Notes: generated by a model not told the origin, from the letters alone. A stretch of DNA of 64,000 bases from Hydrogenedens sp964549105 (GCA_964549105.1 CAZJTZ010000004.1:62001-126000), one strand, 5' to 3'; positions 24,754 through 35,208 are shown, counted from the stretch's first letter. Made by a program: numbers and translations.

Positions 24754-26273
24754 GTATGGCTATCAAGAATAAGGCGGGTTCTGGCGCTAAGAATACGATA
24801 GTCTCCAATGTGAAAATCAGATACAGATTCTATAACGATTTCCTTCCCGAATTCTTTTTGTATATCTTCTAAAATGGATAAGTTTTCTTCGCGTAGTCTT
24901 TTAGCAATGTTGGGGTGAGTTTGGAGTATAACCTTTTTTTCTTTATTAATGACAAAGAGGCTTTTAAGCCGTCGAAGGATGTCTAATAAAACAGTTGTTA
25001 CGGATTTGATATGTCCACGCCCATAACAATAAGGACAGGGTTGTGATAAAGTTTTAATAATGTTTTGTTTTAATCTTTGACGGGTCATTTCAATCATACC
25101 CAATTCGCTAATTTCAGATACAGTTATTTTGGCACGGTCGCTCTTTAAAAGTTCTATAAAACGATTGAGGAGTTTTTTCTTATTTTGTTCCAATGTCATA
25201 TCAATGAAGTCAATCACAATAATTCCGTTCAAATCCCGAAGTCGTACCTGCCTTGCAATTTCGTCTGCGGCTTCCAGATTGGTTTGAAGAATGGTTTCTT
25301 CTAATTCTTTTTTCCCTGTAAAACTACCTGTATTTACATCAATTGCCACCAATGCCTCTGTTAAATCAATAGTAATATTTCCACCTGATTTGAGTGGAAC
25401 GCTTCTTTGCAAAATCTTATCAATTTCCTTTTCTACATTCATTTTTTCGAAAAGAGGAGTCTTTAATTTATAGAGCCGAACTCTTTTTTCTAATCGAGGT
25501 TCAAGTATTTTTAAAAAGTTAATTATTTTTTCATATTGTTCAGAATTGTCTATGATTAATCTGTGTATTTCTTTTGTGAAACGGTCTCGGACAACCCGTA
25601 ATATGGGATTTAAATCCTCTCGGACCAGTCCGGGTCCTTTAAGGGAATGAAATTTTTCCTGGACATTTTTCCAGACACGGAGTAGATAAGTTACATCATT
25701 TTCTAAATCTTCTCGGGGTTTATTTTCAGCGGCTGTTCTCAAGACGACACCCATACCTGGTGGTTTTATTTGGTGAATAATTTTTCGCAATCTATCTCGT
25801 TCTTTATCTGATTCAATTTTATGGGAAATGCCGCTGGCGTTAATGGTTGGGAATAGAACCACATATCTTCCTGGAATAGTGACGAAGGTTGTAAGTCTTG
25901 CACCTTTGGTTCCTATCTGGTCTTTGACTACTTGAACCATAAGATACTGGTTGGAATGCAGTATGTTTTGTATGCGGGGTGGACCTTTTTCGCTTTTTCG
26001 ATGTAAAGGCCGAGGTATCATTTCATCATCAATATCAATATCTTCAAAATCTGTGGAGATGTCCGAAACATATAGAAAACCATTTTTCCCTATCCCTATA
26101 TCAATAAAGGCTGCCTGTATTCCGGGAATAATGGAATCAACTCTCCCTCTGTAAATATTTCCAACCAGAGAAGGTGCCTCTGCTCGTTCTATCATCAGTT
26201 CTGTTAATTTCTGATTTTCTAATAAAGCAATTCGAGTTTCTAAAGGTTCTACATTGACTATTAATTCTTTCAT
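24735..26273 (-). CDS. rng: Ribonuclease G/E family endoribonuclease
   Basis: 512 residues, the length of RNase G rather than the longer RNase E. The S1 domain shows GNIYRGRVDSIIPGIQAAFI (about 39-58) and KNGFLYVSD. The catalytic Asp pair is in VAIDVNTGSFTG and GIIVIDFIDM. The zinc-link CPYCYGRGHIK lies near residue 418. It processes rRNA and decays mRNA. It is the last gene of the mreB-mreC-mreD-mrdA-rodA-rng run, 6 bp after rodA. mre-rng linkage is seen in other bacteria. Confidence 0.96.
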   Translation of the reverse strand: MKELIVNVEPLETRIALLENQKLTELMIERAEAPSLVGNIYRGRVDSIIPGIQAAFIDIGIGKNGFLYVSDISTDFEDIDIDDEMIPRPLHRKSEKGPPRIQNILHSNQYLMVQVVKDQIGTKGARLTTFVTIPGRYVVLFPTINASGISHKIESDKERDRLRKIIHQIKPPGMGVVLRTAAENKPREDLENDVTYLLRVWKNVQEKFHSLKGPGLVREDLNPILRVVRDRFTKEIHRLIIDNSEQYEKIINFLKILEPRLEKRVRLYKLKTPLFEKMNVEKEIDKILQRSVPLKSGGNITIDLTEALVAIDVNTGSFTGKKELEETILQTNLEAADEIARQVRLRDLNGIIVIDFIDMTLEQNKKKLLNRFIELLKSDRAKITVSEISELGMIEMTRQRLKQNIIKTLSQPCPYCYGRGHIKSVTTVLLDILRRLKSLFVINKEKKVILQTHPNIAKRLREENLSILEDIQKEFGKEIVIESVSDFHIGDYRILSARTRLILDSHTHRDEE

Positions 26274-26279
26274 TGAATT

Positions 26280-27503
26280 TTATCCTGTAAATAGATAAGG
26301 TTTTCCTCGTGGGATACTATATATTAGTCCTATACCTGTAATGCAGGTCAAGTAAAAGGAACGACCATAACTCAAAAAGGGCAAGGGTAATCCTGTTACA
26401 GGAAGCATGCCCATAGTTATTGCAATGTTTATAAAAATGTGACATAAAAAAATCATTGCAACACCAGTTATTATAAGTTTTCCTTTTGTCTCTGTGGCAT
26501 ATAAGGCTAATTGCACACAGCGTAAAAGGAACAATCCATAAATTATAATAAGTAAAGAAGATTTATAAAAACCATGCTCTTCGGCAAAGAGTGAGAATAT
26601 GAAATCGGTATGATGTTCAGGAAGATATTTTAATCGGGTTTGTGTTCCCTGTCTAAATCCTTTCCCATTTATTCCTCCACTTCCAATAGTAATACGGCTT
26701 TGATAAGTTTGCCAACCTCCACCTCGAATATCTGATTCAGGATTAAAAAAGGTATAAATCCGCATAAGTTGATGAGGTTTTAAGGGTAGAAATTTGGGAT
26801 GTTGTCCTGCCTGTATTTGTTCAGGTTGAAGGCTGTTGACTTCCATGAATAAGAATGCAATAAGGATAAGTCCTGCAATAATAGTGGCGACCCAGTGCCA
26901 CACGCGACAACCCGCAACCCATAACATCATCATGACAATTGGGAGGAGAACTATAGCCGTTCCAAGATTGGGCTGCATAAGGATAAGAAGCATTGGAATA
27001 CCTACAATTATAAAAGTCAGAATATACCAGTGCAGTCTTTTTATTTTATCTCCTATCTTTCCAAAATACCAGGTGAGCATTAAAACAATTATAATTTTAT
27101 TTATTTCAGATGGTTGAATTCGGATAGGACCTAAGGGTATCCATCGTTCGCTACCTTTTGCTTGAACACCAAAGAGTAACACGATAATAAGGAGAGCCAG
27201 AGATATACCATATAAGATAGGGGCAAAAGAAATAATAATTCGGTAGTCTATCATGGTGAGTAAAAGTAAAATAGGGATACAAAAGAAAAAGATAAGTAAA
27301 TGCTTTGTGAAATAGGAATAGTCTTCATTTTGACATGCACTATACATGTTTATCCAGCCAATAACTACTAATGTGAGCATAAGTAAGAAAAGAATAATAT
27401 CGAAATGTTTTAGTCTTCGCCAGTTAAGGATATGGATACCACTATCCTCAATCTCGAATTCCACTTTTGCGGCAGGTGCTATATATTCTTCTAATGAACT
27501 CAA
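26280..27503 (-). CDS. rodA: Rod-shape SEDS peptidoglycan glycosyltransferase RodA
   Basis: 407 residues with about ten helices. SEDS signatures: GSERWIPLGPIRIQPSEINK (KG-RW-xLG-x-x-QPSE motif), a loop with QPNLGTAIV, GSGGINGKGFRQGTQTRL, LPEHHTDFIFSLFAEEHGF and LPFLSYGRSFYLTCITGIG at the end. It polymerises lipid II for side-wall growth with PBP2. It overlaps mrdA by 4 bp. The N-terminal cytoplasmic extension of about 30 residues is slightly longer than usual. Confidence 0.96.
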   Translation of the reverse strand: MSSLEEYIAPAAKVEFEIEDSGIHILNWRRLKHFDIILFLLMLTLVVIGWINMYSACQNEDYSYFTKHLLIFFFCIPILLLLTMIDYRIIISFAPILYGISLALLIIVLLFGVQAKGSERWIPLGPIRIQPSEINKIIIVLMLTWYFGKIGDKIKRLHWYILTFIIVGIPMLLILMQPNLGTAIVLLPIVMMMLWVAGCRVWHWVATIIAGLILIAFLFMEVNSLQPEQIQAGQHPKFLPLKPHQLMRIYTFFNPESDIRGGGWQTYQSRITIGSGGINGKGFRQGTQTRLKYLPEHHTDFIFSLFAEEHGFYKSSLLIIIYGLFLLRCVQLALYATETKGKLIITGVAMIFLCHIFINIAITMGMLPVTGLPLPFLSYGRSFYLTCITGIGLIYSIPRGKPYLFTG

Positions 27504-29443
27504 TTCTCTGTTACTCCCGCTTCTTTTTTTGCAACAATTTGGATTTCCTTTTGGGGTTCTTTTTTATAAAAGAATTCAATTACCTGTTTGGCAAAGGGTG
27601 CGGCTGCGGATGAGCCGTGATGTCCATGTTCAATGAGGATACATAAAACAATTTTAGGTTGCTGGTCAATAACACCGGCGACAAACCATGCGTGGTCTTT
27701 CATCTCCCAGGGTATTTCTTCTTCCGACTTATATTTTTTTTGATGTTCCAATGACACAATTTGTGCACTACCGGTTTTGCCAATGACTGTAATGCCATCT
27801 ACTCTGGCAGGTTTTCCTGTGCCAGCAGGCGATTTTCCTATGGGTTCAACACATAACTTCATACCCTCAATTACCGTGTCTAATGTCTTCTTTGAAAAGA
27901 TTTGTTCTTCAGGTTCAGGTGGCACAAAATTAGAATTTAAATGGGGGAATACACGGTGACCACCGTTAATAATGGTTGCTATCAACATTGCATTTTGTAA
28001 AGGTGTTGTGGCACAACTTCCCTGTCCAATACTTAAATTTACAGTATCTCCTTGATACCATTTCTGTTCCCAGATAGGTTTGTGTGCATTCATTCTCGCT
28101 TTCCATTCACGGTCAGGAATTAATCCCGGGACTTCGTTGGGTAAATCAATTCCTGTTTTTTCGCCAAGGCCTATTTTATGACAATATTCGGAAATATTAT
28201 CTACTCCTAATTTTAATCCTGCATTATAGAAGAATACATCACAAGAATAGGCAAGTGCTTCACGAACAGTTACGGAACCATGACCAAATTTTTGCCAGCA
28301 TTTCCATTCCCTCCCTGTTCCACCAATTTTAAATCTTCCTGGGCAGAAGAAAGTCGTTTGGGGAGTGATAATCCCTTTTTCAAGAGCGGTGGCGGCAAGG
28401 AAAACTTTGAATACAGACCCCGGTGGATATTGTTCACTTATGGCTCTATTTATCATACGATTAGGCTGTTTATTTTGTAATAATTCAAGCCTTTCTGTAT
28501 CTTTCCCTTTAGTTACAAATACATTGGGGTCATAAGTTGGACTGTTTGCCATAGCCAGAACCGCACCCGTATCGGCATCAAGAACTACGATAGAACCTAT
28601 CTGATTTGCAAGCAGATTTTCGCAAAACTTTTGTAATTCTATGTTGAGTGTCAGTATGAGATTATTTCCGGGGATAGGCGATTGTCGCAGTCCAGTTTCT
28701 TCAGATAACAAATGTCCTCTTGTGTCTTTTCTTGCAAGAAGAAGGTTTCCGTAACGGTCTGTGCGTAACTGCGGTCTGCCTGAGGCATATTTGGTAACAG
28801 TCATATAGCCGTCTATCCCTTTGAGCCAACTTTCATAGTATTTTTCAATACCTGTTCTACCAATAAAATCTCCGGGAAAATATTGTTCCGATAAAGAGTC
28901 CAGTTCTTCCTGGTTTATTTCGTTAAGATAACCAATAATTTGTCCTGCAACATTTCCTATGGGGTACCGTCTTTGGGGTTGCACTGTTATATACACCCCG
29001 GGAAGTCGAAAATTATTTTCCTCTATTCGTATCCAGTCCGAACGGGCTATATCCCTTTTGATTACAATTTGAGTAAAGGGTTCTGACTTAAAGTTTTCTA
29101 TCTGGTCTAAAACCCAGACCGAAGGGACATTTAAAAGTTTTTCTAAATTTATTGCTACTTCCTTATATAGTTCTGGTAGACAATCACCGGGCACAAAAAT
29201 TAAATCCGTTGAAGGACGATTATCCGCAAGAATAACTCCATCCTGCGAAATGATTTTTCCTCTATCTGCTTTTATTCGCTGTGGCCAGACACGGTTATTT
29301 TCGGCTTTTTCTCGATACAACTCTGCATCGCGAACCTGTATAGTCCATAATCGAAATATCAGTATGGACATACTAAATACAATCGTAATGGCAACCAATA
29401 AAAGTCGTTTTAGACTATTTTGAGGTGTATATTGTAAACCCAT
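27500..29443 (-). CDS. mrdA: Penicillin-binding protein 2 (elongation transpeptidase)
   Basis: 647 residues. One N-terminal transmembrane helix (about 14-33), then the dimerisation part (DRGKIISQDGVILADN, GNVAGQIIGYLNEI, GRTGIEKYYESWLKGIDG). The transpeptidase domain has SxxK in YPPGSVFKVFLAA, SCD in ALAYSCDVFFYNAG and KTGSA in VIGKTGSAQIV. All three penicillin-binding motifs are intact. It works with RodA and MreBCD in rod elongation. Confidence 0.97.
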   Translation of the reverse strand: MGLQYTPQNSLKRLLLVAITIVFSMSILIFRLWTIQVRDAELYREKAENNRVWPQRIKADRGKIISQDGVILADNRPSTDLIFVPGDCLPELYKEVAINLEKLLNVPSVWVLDQIENFKSEPFTQIVIKRDIARSDWIRIEENNFRLPGVYITVQPQRRYPIGNVAGQIIGYLNEINQEELDSLSEQYFPGDFIGRTGIEKYYESWLKGIDGYMTVTKYASGRPQLRTDRYGNLLLARKDTRGHLLSEETGLRQSPIPGNNLILTLNIELQKFCENLLANQIGSIVVLDADTGAVLAMANSPTYDPNVFVTKGKDTERLELLQNKQPNRMINRAISEQYPPGSVFKVFLAATALEKGIITPQTTFFCPGRFKIGGTGREWKCWQKFGHGSVTVREALAYSCDVFFYNAGLKLGVDNISEYCHKIGLGEKTGIDLPNEVPGLIPDREWKARMNAHKPIWEQKWYQGDTVNLSIGQGSCATTPLQNAMLIATIINGGHRVFPHLNSNFVPPEPEEQIFSKKTLDTVIEGMKLCVEPIGKSPAGTGKPARVDGITVIGKTGSAQIVSLEHQKKYKSEEEIPWEMKDHAWFVAGVIDQQPKIVLCILIEHGHHGSSAAAPFAKQVIEFFYKKEPQKEIQIVAKKEAGVTEN

Positions 29444-29444
29444 A

Positions 29445-29960
29445 TTATTTACCTACCGGATTGCCAGAGATAGATTCCGAAAATTGGAATAGATAATGTA
29501 AAAGCCAAAAGACAATAGGAGTCATGATAGCACTATAAAATGCAGACGGAATCGTATTAATGAAAAGGACATACATAAAGTTAGTATAAGGGTCCTGCAA
29601 ATAAGTAATGACATTAAATATAACTCCATGTAACAGAGCACCTGCAAAGACCAAAGCCGATTTTATCGCGGGATGTTCACTAATAAGCCGTCCTGATAAC
29701 TTTCCAAAAATAAACCCTGTGACCACGAGACAGAGGACATGATGTCCCAGTGATGTATTGCTGGCTATATCCTGGTATGTTCCTGCAAAGACACCTGTAA
29801 ACATGGCTCGTTCTTCACCATAAAATAGAGCAAAATATATAACCATTATAAGTCCGAGGTCGGGTACAACCCCTTGAACCCGCAATATCTCGGGCCAACT
29901 CGTTTGCACCACTGACAGTATAAAAATAACTATTATCCAGATTATATAGTTGACTGCCAT
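29445..29960 (-). CDS. mreD: Rod-shape determining protein MreD
   Basis: 171 residues with about five helices and little conserved sequence, as usual for MreD. PDLGLIMVIYFALFYGEERA and the following GVFAGTYQDIASNTSLGHHV match the MreD core (PD-L-L-ll-ya-x-G and G-x-x-GL-x-D). The assignment rests equally on its place between mreC and mrdA (2 bp from mrdA). Confidence 0.9.
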   Translation of the reverse strand: MAVNYIIWIIVIFILSVVQTSWPEILRVQGVVPDLGLIMVIYFALFYGEERAMFTGVFAGTYQDIASNTSLGHHVLCLVVTGFIFGKLSGRLISEHPAIKSALVFAGALLHGVIFNVITYLQDPYTNFMYVLFINTIPSAFYSAIMTPIVFWLLHYLFQFSESISGNPVGK

Positions 29961-29990
29961 TATGTAAGACTCTTTTTTTGTATCATGTTT

Positions 29991-30926
29991 TTATGGGGCT
30001 AATTGCTCCTGTATTGTGGTTTCGGTTGTGGATTTGTCTGTTTTAAAATCTTCATTTTCTCCGCTGATGTGGGAATTGTTATATTCATAGATATTTAAGG
30101 GTTCGACCTTGCTAAGGATAATAAAAACTTCATCTAATTTATATGGGTCTACGGAAGGAATGATGTCTGCACTTTTCCAGAGTGTTCCTGACTCGTGAAT
30201 CGCCTGTATAGTTCCGATAGTCAATCCTGGGGGAAAGATACTTTCTGGACTTGTGACGACAATGTCTCCTATACGAACCTCGTCATATATATCAATGTAA
30301 TTCATAGTGCAAATTTTTCTCAAATCACCTGATGGGTAAATCACTCCGTCATAGGAGCGAAGACGATTTCTTTGAATCATAGCACCAATTCGGCATTCTC
30401 GATGATGAAGGGTGGCAACCACAGATGAATAGAGAGATGTTTCGATTATTAATCCAACAACTCCCTCTGGAACGATAACGCCTTGCGATACCTGGACACC
30501 ATCTTTTGTGCCCCGGTCAATACGAAGTGCTCCCTGATATGTTTCCAATATATTTGTATGGAGTAGTTTTAAGGACTCCCATTCTTTTGGGGGGGATAAA
30601 GTTTGCAATCTTTGTTCTAACTGATGGTTTTTTTCTGCCCTGTCTATTACAGCCAATTTCAGTCTTGTGAGTTCTTCTTTTAGTGCCTGGTTCTCCTTTT
30701 TCAAATAATCTGTTTCAAAAAAAGTCTCTAGCATATAATCCAGAAAATGGTTTGCCTGAGTTTTTCCAACAACGATGGGGTGAGTTATCAAATATACAGT
30801 CTGTTTAAAGGCGTTTTTGAAAGGGGCGGAAGAAGTTTCTGTTAAGAGTGAGATAATACACAACAAGCATATCACAATGAAAATTATTGTTGGCCTGTAT
30901 GGATGTGATATGTGCGATGTAATCAT
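29991..30926 (-). CDS. mreC: Rod-shape determining protein MreC
   Basis: 311 residues. One N-terminal transmembrane helix (about 12-29), a coiled coil (about 70-110, LKKENQALKEELTRLKLAV), then the beta-rich MreC core: GTKDGVQVSQGVIVPEGVVG, HHRECRIGAMIQRNR and IGDIVVTSPESIFPPGLTIG. It links MreB filaments to the periplasmic peptidoglycan machinery. It ends with an acidic/Thr-rich tail. Confidence 0.94.
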   Translation of the reverse strand: MITSHISHPYRPTIIFIVICLLCIISLLTETSSAPFKNAFKQTVYLITHPIVVGKTQANHFLDYMLETFFETDYLKKENQALKEELTRLKLAVIDRAEKNHQLEQRLQTLSPPKEWESLKLLHTNILETYQGALRIDRGTKDGVQVSQGVIVPEGVVGLIIETSLYSSVVATLHHRECRIGAMIQRNRLRSYDGVIYPSGDLRKICTMNYIDIYDEVRIGDIVVTSPESIFPPGLTIGTIQAIHESGTLWKSADIIPSVDPYKLDEVFIILSKVEPLNIYEYNNSHISGENEDFKTDKSTTETTIQEQLAP

Positions 30927-31010
30927 TCTATTTTATATCTTTAACTGGATTAGAATTTACCCTCTTCCACACTTCTGTTTAACTTTAATGTCTGGAATCA
31001 ATATTGTTAA

Positions 31011-32039
31011 TTAAAGTTTCTCTTCAGGATAATTTTTCAGTTCTTCCAAAAATTTTCCCCCACCAAGAACAACAGCGGAAAGGGGGTCTTCTGCAATGGA
31101 TACATGAAGTCCGGTTTCTTTAGAAAGCAATTGGTCTAATCCTCGTAAAAGGGCTCCCCCGCCTGCAAGCACAACACCGCGGTCAACAATATCGGCAGAC
31201 AGTTCAGGTGGAGTTCGTTCAAGAGTGAAACGAACGGCTTCTACAATCTGGCTAACAGGTTCGCGCAAGGATTCTCGTATTTCTTCGGAGGTAATGGTGA
31301 TGATACGAGGTAGACCTAAAACCTGGTCTCTTCCTTTAACTTGTAGTTCGAGTTCCTGTTTTAAGGGAAAGGCAGAACCAATGGCAATTTTGATTTCTTC
31401 TGCTGTGCGTTCGCCAATCATCATATTATAGGAACGTTTCATGTGATTGATAATTGCCTGGTCCATTTCGTCTCCGGCGACACGAACCGACTTGGAAAAA
31501 ACAATACCTCCGAGTGAGATAACGGCTACTTCGGTTGTTCCACCACCGATGTCAACAATCATACTTCCCTGAGGTTCATGGACGGGTAAACCCGCACCAA
31601 TGGCAGCAGCCATAGGCTCCTCAATGATATATACCTTTTTGGCGCCGGCTTGCATGGCGCTTTCTGTTACGGCTCTACGCTCTACAGCGGTTATTCCCGA
31701 GGGGACACCAACAGCCACACGCGGCCAGATAAGCCTTCTACGATTATGAACCTTTTGAATGAAGTAGCGAAGCATTTGTTGCGTAGTTTCAAAATCTGCA
31801 ATAACGCCATCTTTCATGGGTCGGATAGCCACGATGTTTCCAGGAGTACGTCCAATCATATTCTTTGCTTCATTGCCTACGGCACGGACACGCCCTGTAT
31901 CTTTGTTTATGGCTACTACGGAAGGCTCGCTCAATACGATTCCCTGTCCTTTTACATATACCAGGGTATTTGCCGTACCTAAATCTATTGCCATATCGTG
32001 GGAAAAGAACCACGGTATTTCTCTAACCATTTGTAACAC
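31011..32039 (-). CDS. mreB: Actin-like rod-shape protein MreB
   Basis: 342 residues. DLGTANTLVYVKGQGIVLSEP is the phosphate-1 region. VGVPSGITAVERRAV, EEPMAAAIGAGLPV, MIVDIGGGTTEVAVISLGG and LAGGGALLRGLDQ complete the actin fold. The GTG at 32039 is preferred because AGGAG lies 8 bases upstream; the ATG at 32030 would be too far from it. MreB filaments guide side-wall synthesis. It heads the rod-shape operon and is divergent from ftsH. Confidence 0.97.
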   Translation of the reverse strand: MLQMVREIPWFFSHDMAIDLGTANTLVYVKGQGIVLSEPSVVAINKDTGRVRAVGNEAKNMIGRTPGNIVAIRPMKDGVIADFETTQQMLRYFIQKVHNRRRLIWPRVAVGVPSGITAVERRAVTESAMQAGAKKVYIIEEPMAAAIGAGLPVHEPQGSMIVDIGGGTTEVAVISLGGIVFSKSVRVAGDEMDQAIINHMKRSYNMMIGERTAEEIKIAIGSAFPLKQELELQVKGRDQVLGLPRIITITSEEIRESLREPVSQIVEAVRFTLERTPPELSADIVDRGVVLAGGGALLRGLDQLLSKETGLHVSIAEDPLSAVVLGGGKFLEELKNYPEEKL

Positions 32040-32396
32040 AGGATATTTCTCCTAATTTGTTTTTTTAATTGTTTTACTGAGTTATTAATAGAGAAGGAAT
32101 ATCTTATACCAATTTTGAGGTTTTATTTTATTATATCAAAGTTATTTCCTTGATTGTAATTGTAAATAAATCACCTATTTGGGTCTGGTAAAAATAAATG
32201 TTTAAGTGTATCAATTATCGCAAAATAAGAGATGTATTCCCAAACGGGGACATTTTAGGGAATTGTTTTATGGGTCTATTTTTGTTATTATATAAAGATA
32301 CCTAGATTTTTTTGAAAAGTTAATAGGTTGTATCATTTTTTAAAGGATTAGCGTTTTTATATTATATTAAAGACGATTTAAAGGTATGTTAGGCGA
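32040..32396. other. Divergent intergenic region between mreB and ftsH
   Basis: 357 bases, strongly AT-rich. It must hold promoters for both directions, with several TATAAT-like stretches, but none with a convincing -35 partner. The segment 32240-32275 is the only less AT-rich part. I see no terminator, repeat array or RNA gene. Confidence 0.5.
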
Positions 32397-34367
32397 ATGA
32401 ATAGTTTTCTAAAGCAGATTTCGTTATGGGTGGTTTTTCTTATCATTATGGTTCTTGTACTATCCAATTTTTCGAAGGTGCATGGACCTAGAAAAGAGTT
32501 GCTTGAACCTGATTTTGTCCAGCAACTTCAGCAGGGGAATGTTAAATCAGTAACTATTCGAGAGACGGGGAGTAACCTTAAACAGGTATATGCAGAGTTG
32601 AAAAGTGAGGTAGAGGGACAAAAAAAGATTCAGTTTAATACGGACGAATTTAAGGATGAATGGAAAGAACAGTTAGAGGAACAAGGTGTTGTATATAAAT
32701 ACGAGACCGATAATCCATTATGGCAGGGTTTGTTAATTAATGTTCTCCCTTTGCTAATTATAATGGGGCTGTTCTGGTTTTTGATGTTCAGACAGGTGCA
32801 AGGGGGTAGTAATAAGGCATTATCGTTTGGGAAAAGTCGTGCACGATTGGTAAACCAGAGTGATAAAGTAGTGACTTTTGAAGATGTAGCCGGTGTAGAT
32901 GAAGCAAAGGAAGAATTGAAAGAGATAGTGGAATATCTAAAAGACCCTAAAAAGTTTTCACGATTAGGCGGTAGGATTCCACGGGGTGTTCTATTAGTAG
33001 GTCCTCCGGGGTCAGGTAAAACCTTATTAGCCCGTGCTGTGGCAGGTGAAGCCAATGTGCCTTTCTTTAGTATTAGTGGTTCTGATTTTGTAGAGATGTT
33101 TGTGGGGGTAGGGGCAAGTCGTGTTCGTGATTTGTTTATGCAAGGATATAAGAATGCTCCTTGTATCATATTTATAGATGAAATTGATGCGGTAGGTAGG
33201 CAAAGGGGAGCAGGTTTAGGTGGTGGACATGATGAAAGGGAACAAACCCTAAATCAACTCTTGGTAGAAATGGATGGCTTCAATAGCAATGAGGGCGTAA
33301 TTTTGATGGCGGCTACTAACCGTCCTGATGTGTTGGATAGAGCCTTGCTCCGTCCGGGACGATTTGACCGTCAAATTGTTGTTGCAAATCCAGATGTACG
33401 GGGCAGGAGACAAATATTGGAAGTGCATATACGGAACCAAAAAGTGCCGTTAGATGATGATGTAGACCTGAATGTTCTGGCAAGGAGTACGCCGGGCTTT
33501 TCAGGTGCAGACCTTGCAAATGTAGTAAATGAAGCGGCTCTTCTCGCTGCACGGAGAAACAAAGAAAAGGTAAGCATGATTGATTTTGAAGATGCAAAAG
33601 ACCGTGTATTGATGGGACCCGCAAGGAAGAGTTTGATATTAAGTGCGAAAGAAAAATTACAAACAGCCTACCACGAGGCTGGACATGTGCTTGTAGGCCG
33701 TTTGTTGCCTGACGCTGACCCAATACATAAGGCAACTATTATTCCCCGAGGTCCTTCCCTCGGTGTTACGAGTTTCTTACCTGAAGAGGACAGACATAAT
33801 TTAACGCAAAAGTGGTGTCTGGCAACAATTCGGGTAACAATGGGTGGACGGGCTGCGGAAGAGATTGTTTTTAATGAATATACAAGTGGTTGTGCTAATG
33901 ATTTACAGCAGGCAACACATTTAGCCCATTCCATGGTTTGTGAGTGGGGGATGAGTTCTCTGGGTCCTATTGCCTTTGGTAAGAATGAGGAGGTGTTTTT
34001 GGGCCGCGATTTTGTGCGAATGCGTGAGTTTAGTGAAGAAACGGCAGCGGCTGTTGACCGGGAAGTACATAAGATTTTAGAAGATGGCTATAGAGATACA
34101 AAAGAACTTCTTGAGAAATATCGTAATGTATTGGATGCCTTAGCCAAAGCCTTGTATGATAAAGAAACACTTGACTCGGATGAAATTGATGATATTATAT
34201 CTTCTGTGGGCGGTGAACATGTTCTCCCAGAACGGTGGAAAAAAGGAAAGGGTAAGAAATTCACAGAAGAAGAGGAAAAGCCCATAGAATCTCCAGATAA
34301 AGTTGTTCCTGAAATACCAGCACCGAATCAACCACCGAATCAACCTCCCTTACCCGATTTTGCTTAA
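32397..34367 (+). CDS. ftsH: ATP-dependent zinc metalloprotease FtsH
   Basis: 656 residues. Two transmembrane helices (about 8-24 and 115-133) flank the periplasmic domain. Walker A GPPGSGKT at about 202-209, Walker B IIFIDEIDAVG, SRH TNRPDVLDRALLRPGRFDRQ, and the protease motif HEAGH at about 426-430 with downstream Asp in TSGCANDLQQATHLA. It degrades misfolded membrane proteins and regulators such as LpxC. The C-terminus is Pro-rich. It starts a plus-strand run that continues through folP, glmM and pdxJ. Confidence 0.98.
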   Translation: MNSFLKQISLWVVFLIIMVLVLSNFSKVHGPRKELLEPDFVQQLQQGNVKSVTIRETGSNLKQVYAELKSEVEGQKKIQFNTDEFKDEWKEQLEEQGVVYKYETDNPLWQGLLINVLPLLIIMGLFWFLMFRQVQGGSNKALSFGKSRARLVNQSDKVVTFEDVAGVDEAKEELKEIVEYLKDPKKFSRLGGRIPRGVLLVGPPGSGKTLLARAVAGEANVPFFSISGSDFVEMFVGVGASRVRDLFMQGYKNAPCIIFIDEIDAVGRQRGAGLGGGHDEREQTLNQLLVEMDGFNSNEGVILMAATNRPDVLDRALLRPGRFDRQIVVANPDVRGRRQILEVHIRNQKVPLDDDVDLNVLARSTPGFSGADLANVVNEAALLAARRNKEKVSMIDFEDAKDRVLMGPARKSLILSAKEKLQTAYHEAGHVLVGRLLPDADPIHKATIIPRGPSLGVTSFLPEEDRHNLTQKWCLATIRVTMGGRAAEEIVFNEYTSGCANDLQQATHLAHSMVCEWGMSSLGPIAFGKNEEVFLGRDFVRMREFSEETAAAVDREVHKILEDGYRDTKELLEKYRNVLDALAKALYDKETLDSDEIDDIISSVGGEHVLPERWKKGKGKKFTEEEEKPIESPDKVVPEIPAPNQPPNQPPLPDFA

Positions 34368-34394
34368 AATTTTTAGGGATGGAAATTCAATAGG

Positions 34395-35204
34395 ATGTCA
34401 AAAAGAACACAGGTTATAGGGATTTTGAATGTTACACCTGATTCTTTTTATGATGGGGGTCAATATTCTCTACCGGATAAAGCGTATGCGCACGCCATAC
34501 AAATGATAGAAGATGGGTGTGATTGGATAGATATAGGTGGAGAGTCCTCTCGGCCCGGTTCAGAACCCATTGGTGAAGAGGATGAGCAACGAAGGATTTT
34601 GCCCGTTTTAGAACGCTTACAAAATGTTTCTGTTCCTATTTCTGTGGATACTTATCGTGCAGATACAGCGAGAAAAGCCTTAAAATATGGTGTCTCCATA
34701 GTTAATGATATTTCTGCCTTTCGACTTGACCCTGAATTGGTAGAAGTAGTGGCTGAAGCGGGTTGTGGATATATACTGATGCACATGCAAGGCACACCCC
34801 AAATCATGCAAATAGAACCGCATTATAATGATTTAATCTCAGATATATGCTCTTTTTTTGAAGAGAGATTAAATTTTGCTACGAAGCATGGTATAAATGA
34901 ACAAAAAATATGGATTGACCCCGGCTTTGGCTTTGGTAAAACGGTAGAGCAGAATCTAATGCTACTTCGGCGAATCAGAGAATTTTTCAGATTTGGTTTG
35001 CCTGTTCTTGTTGGGACTTCAAATAAGGCTACAATAGGAACGGTATTGAATCTACCTATTGACCAGCGGGTTGAAGGTACAGCCGCAACAGTAGCGTGGG
35101 CTGTTTTCCAGGGTGTGGATGCCGTTCGGGTTCATCAGGTAAAGGAAATGGTTCGAGTTGTGCGTATGAGTGAGACTATAATTTATGGGATGGATAAAGG
35201 ATAA
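34395..35204 (+). CDS. folP: Dihydropteroate synthase
   Basis: 269 residues. GILNVTPDSFYDGG (N-terminal DHPS signature), DWIDIGGESSRPGS, VSIVNDIS, and a final RVHQVKEMV that carries the conserved His. It joins p-aminobenzoate to the pterin pyrophosphate in folate synthesis. The ftsH-folP-glmM order is a widespread arrangement, which confirms the call. The gap to glmM is 4 bp. Confidence 0.97.
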   Translation: MSKRTQVIGILNVTPDSFYDGGQYSLPDKAYAHAIQMIEDGCDWIDIGGESSRPGSEPIGEEDEQRRILPVLERLQNVSVPISVDTYRADTARKALKYGVSIVNDISAFRLDPELVEVVAEAGCGYILMHMQGTPQIMQIEPHYNDLISDICSFFEERLNFATKHGINEQKIWIDPGFGFGKTVEQNLMLLRRIREFFRFGLPVLVGTSNKATIGTVLNLPIDQRVEGTAATVAWAVFQGVDAVRVHQVKEMVRVVRMSETIIYGMDKG

Positions 35205-35208
35205 AAAT

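Noticed and set aside
33316..33735. Open frame on the minus strand inside ftsH
   Set aside because: The plus-strand FtsH motifs (Walker, SRH, HEAGH) run through this exact stretch.
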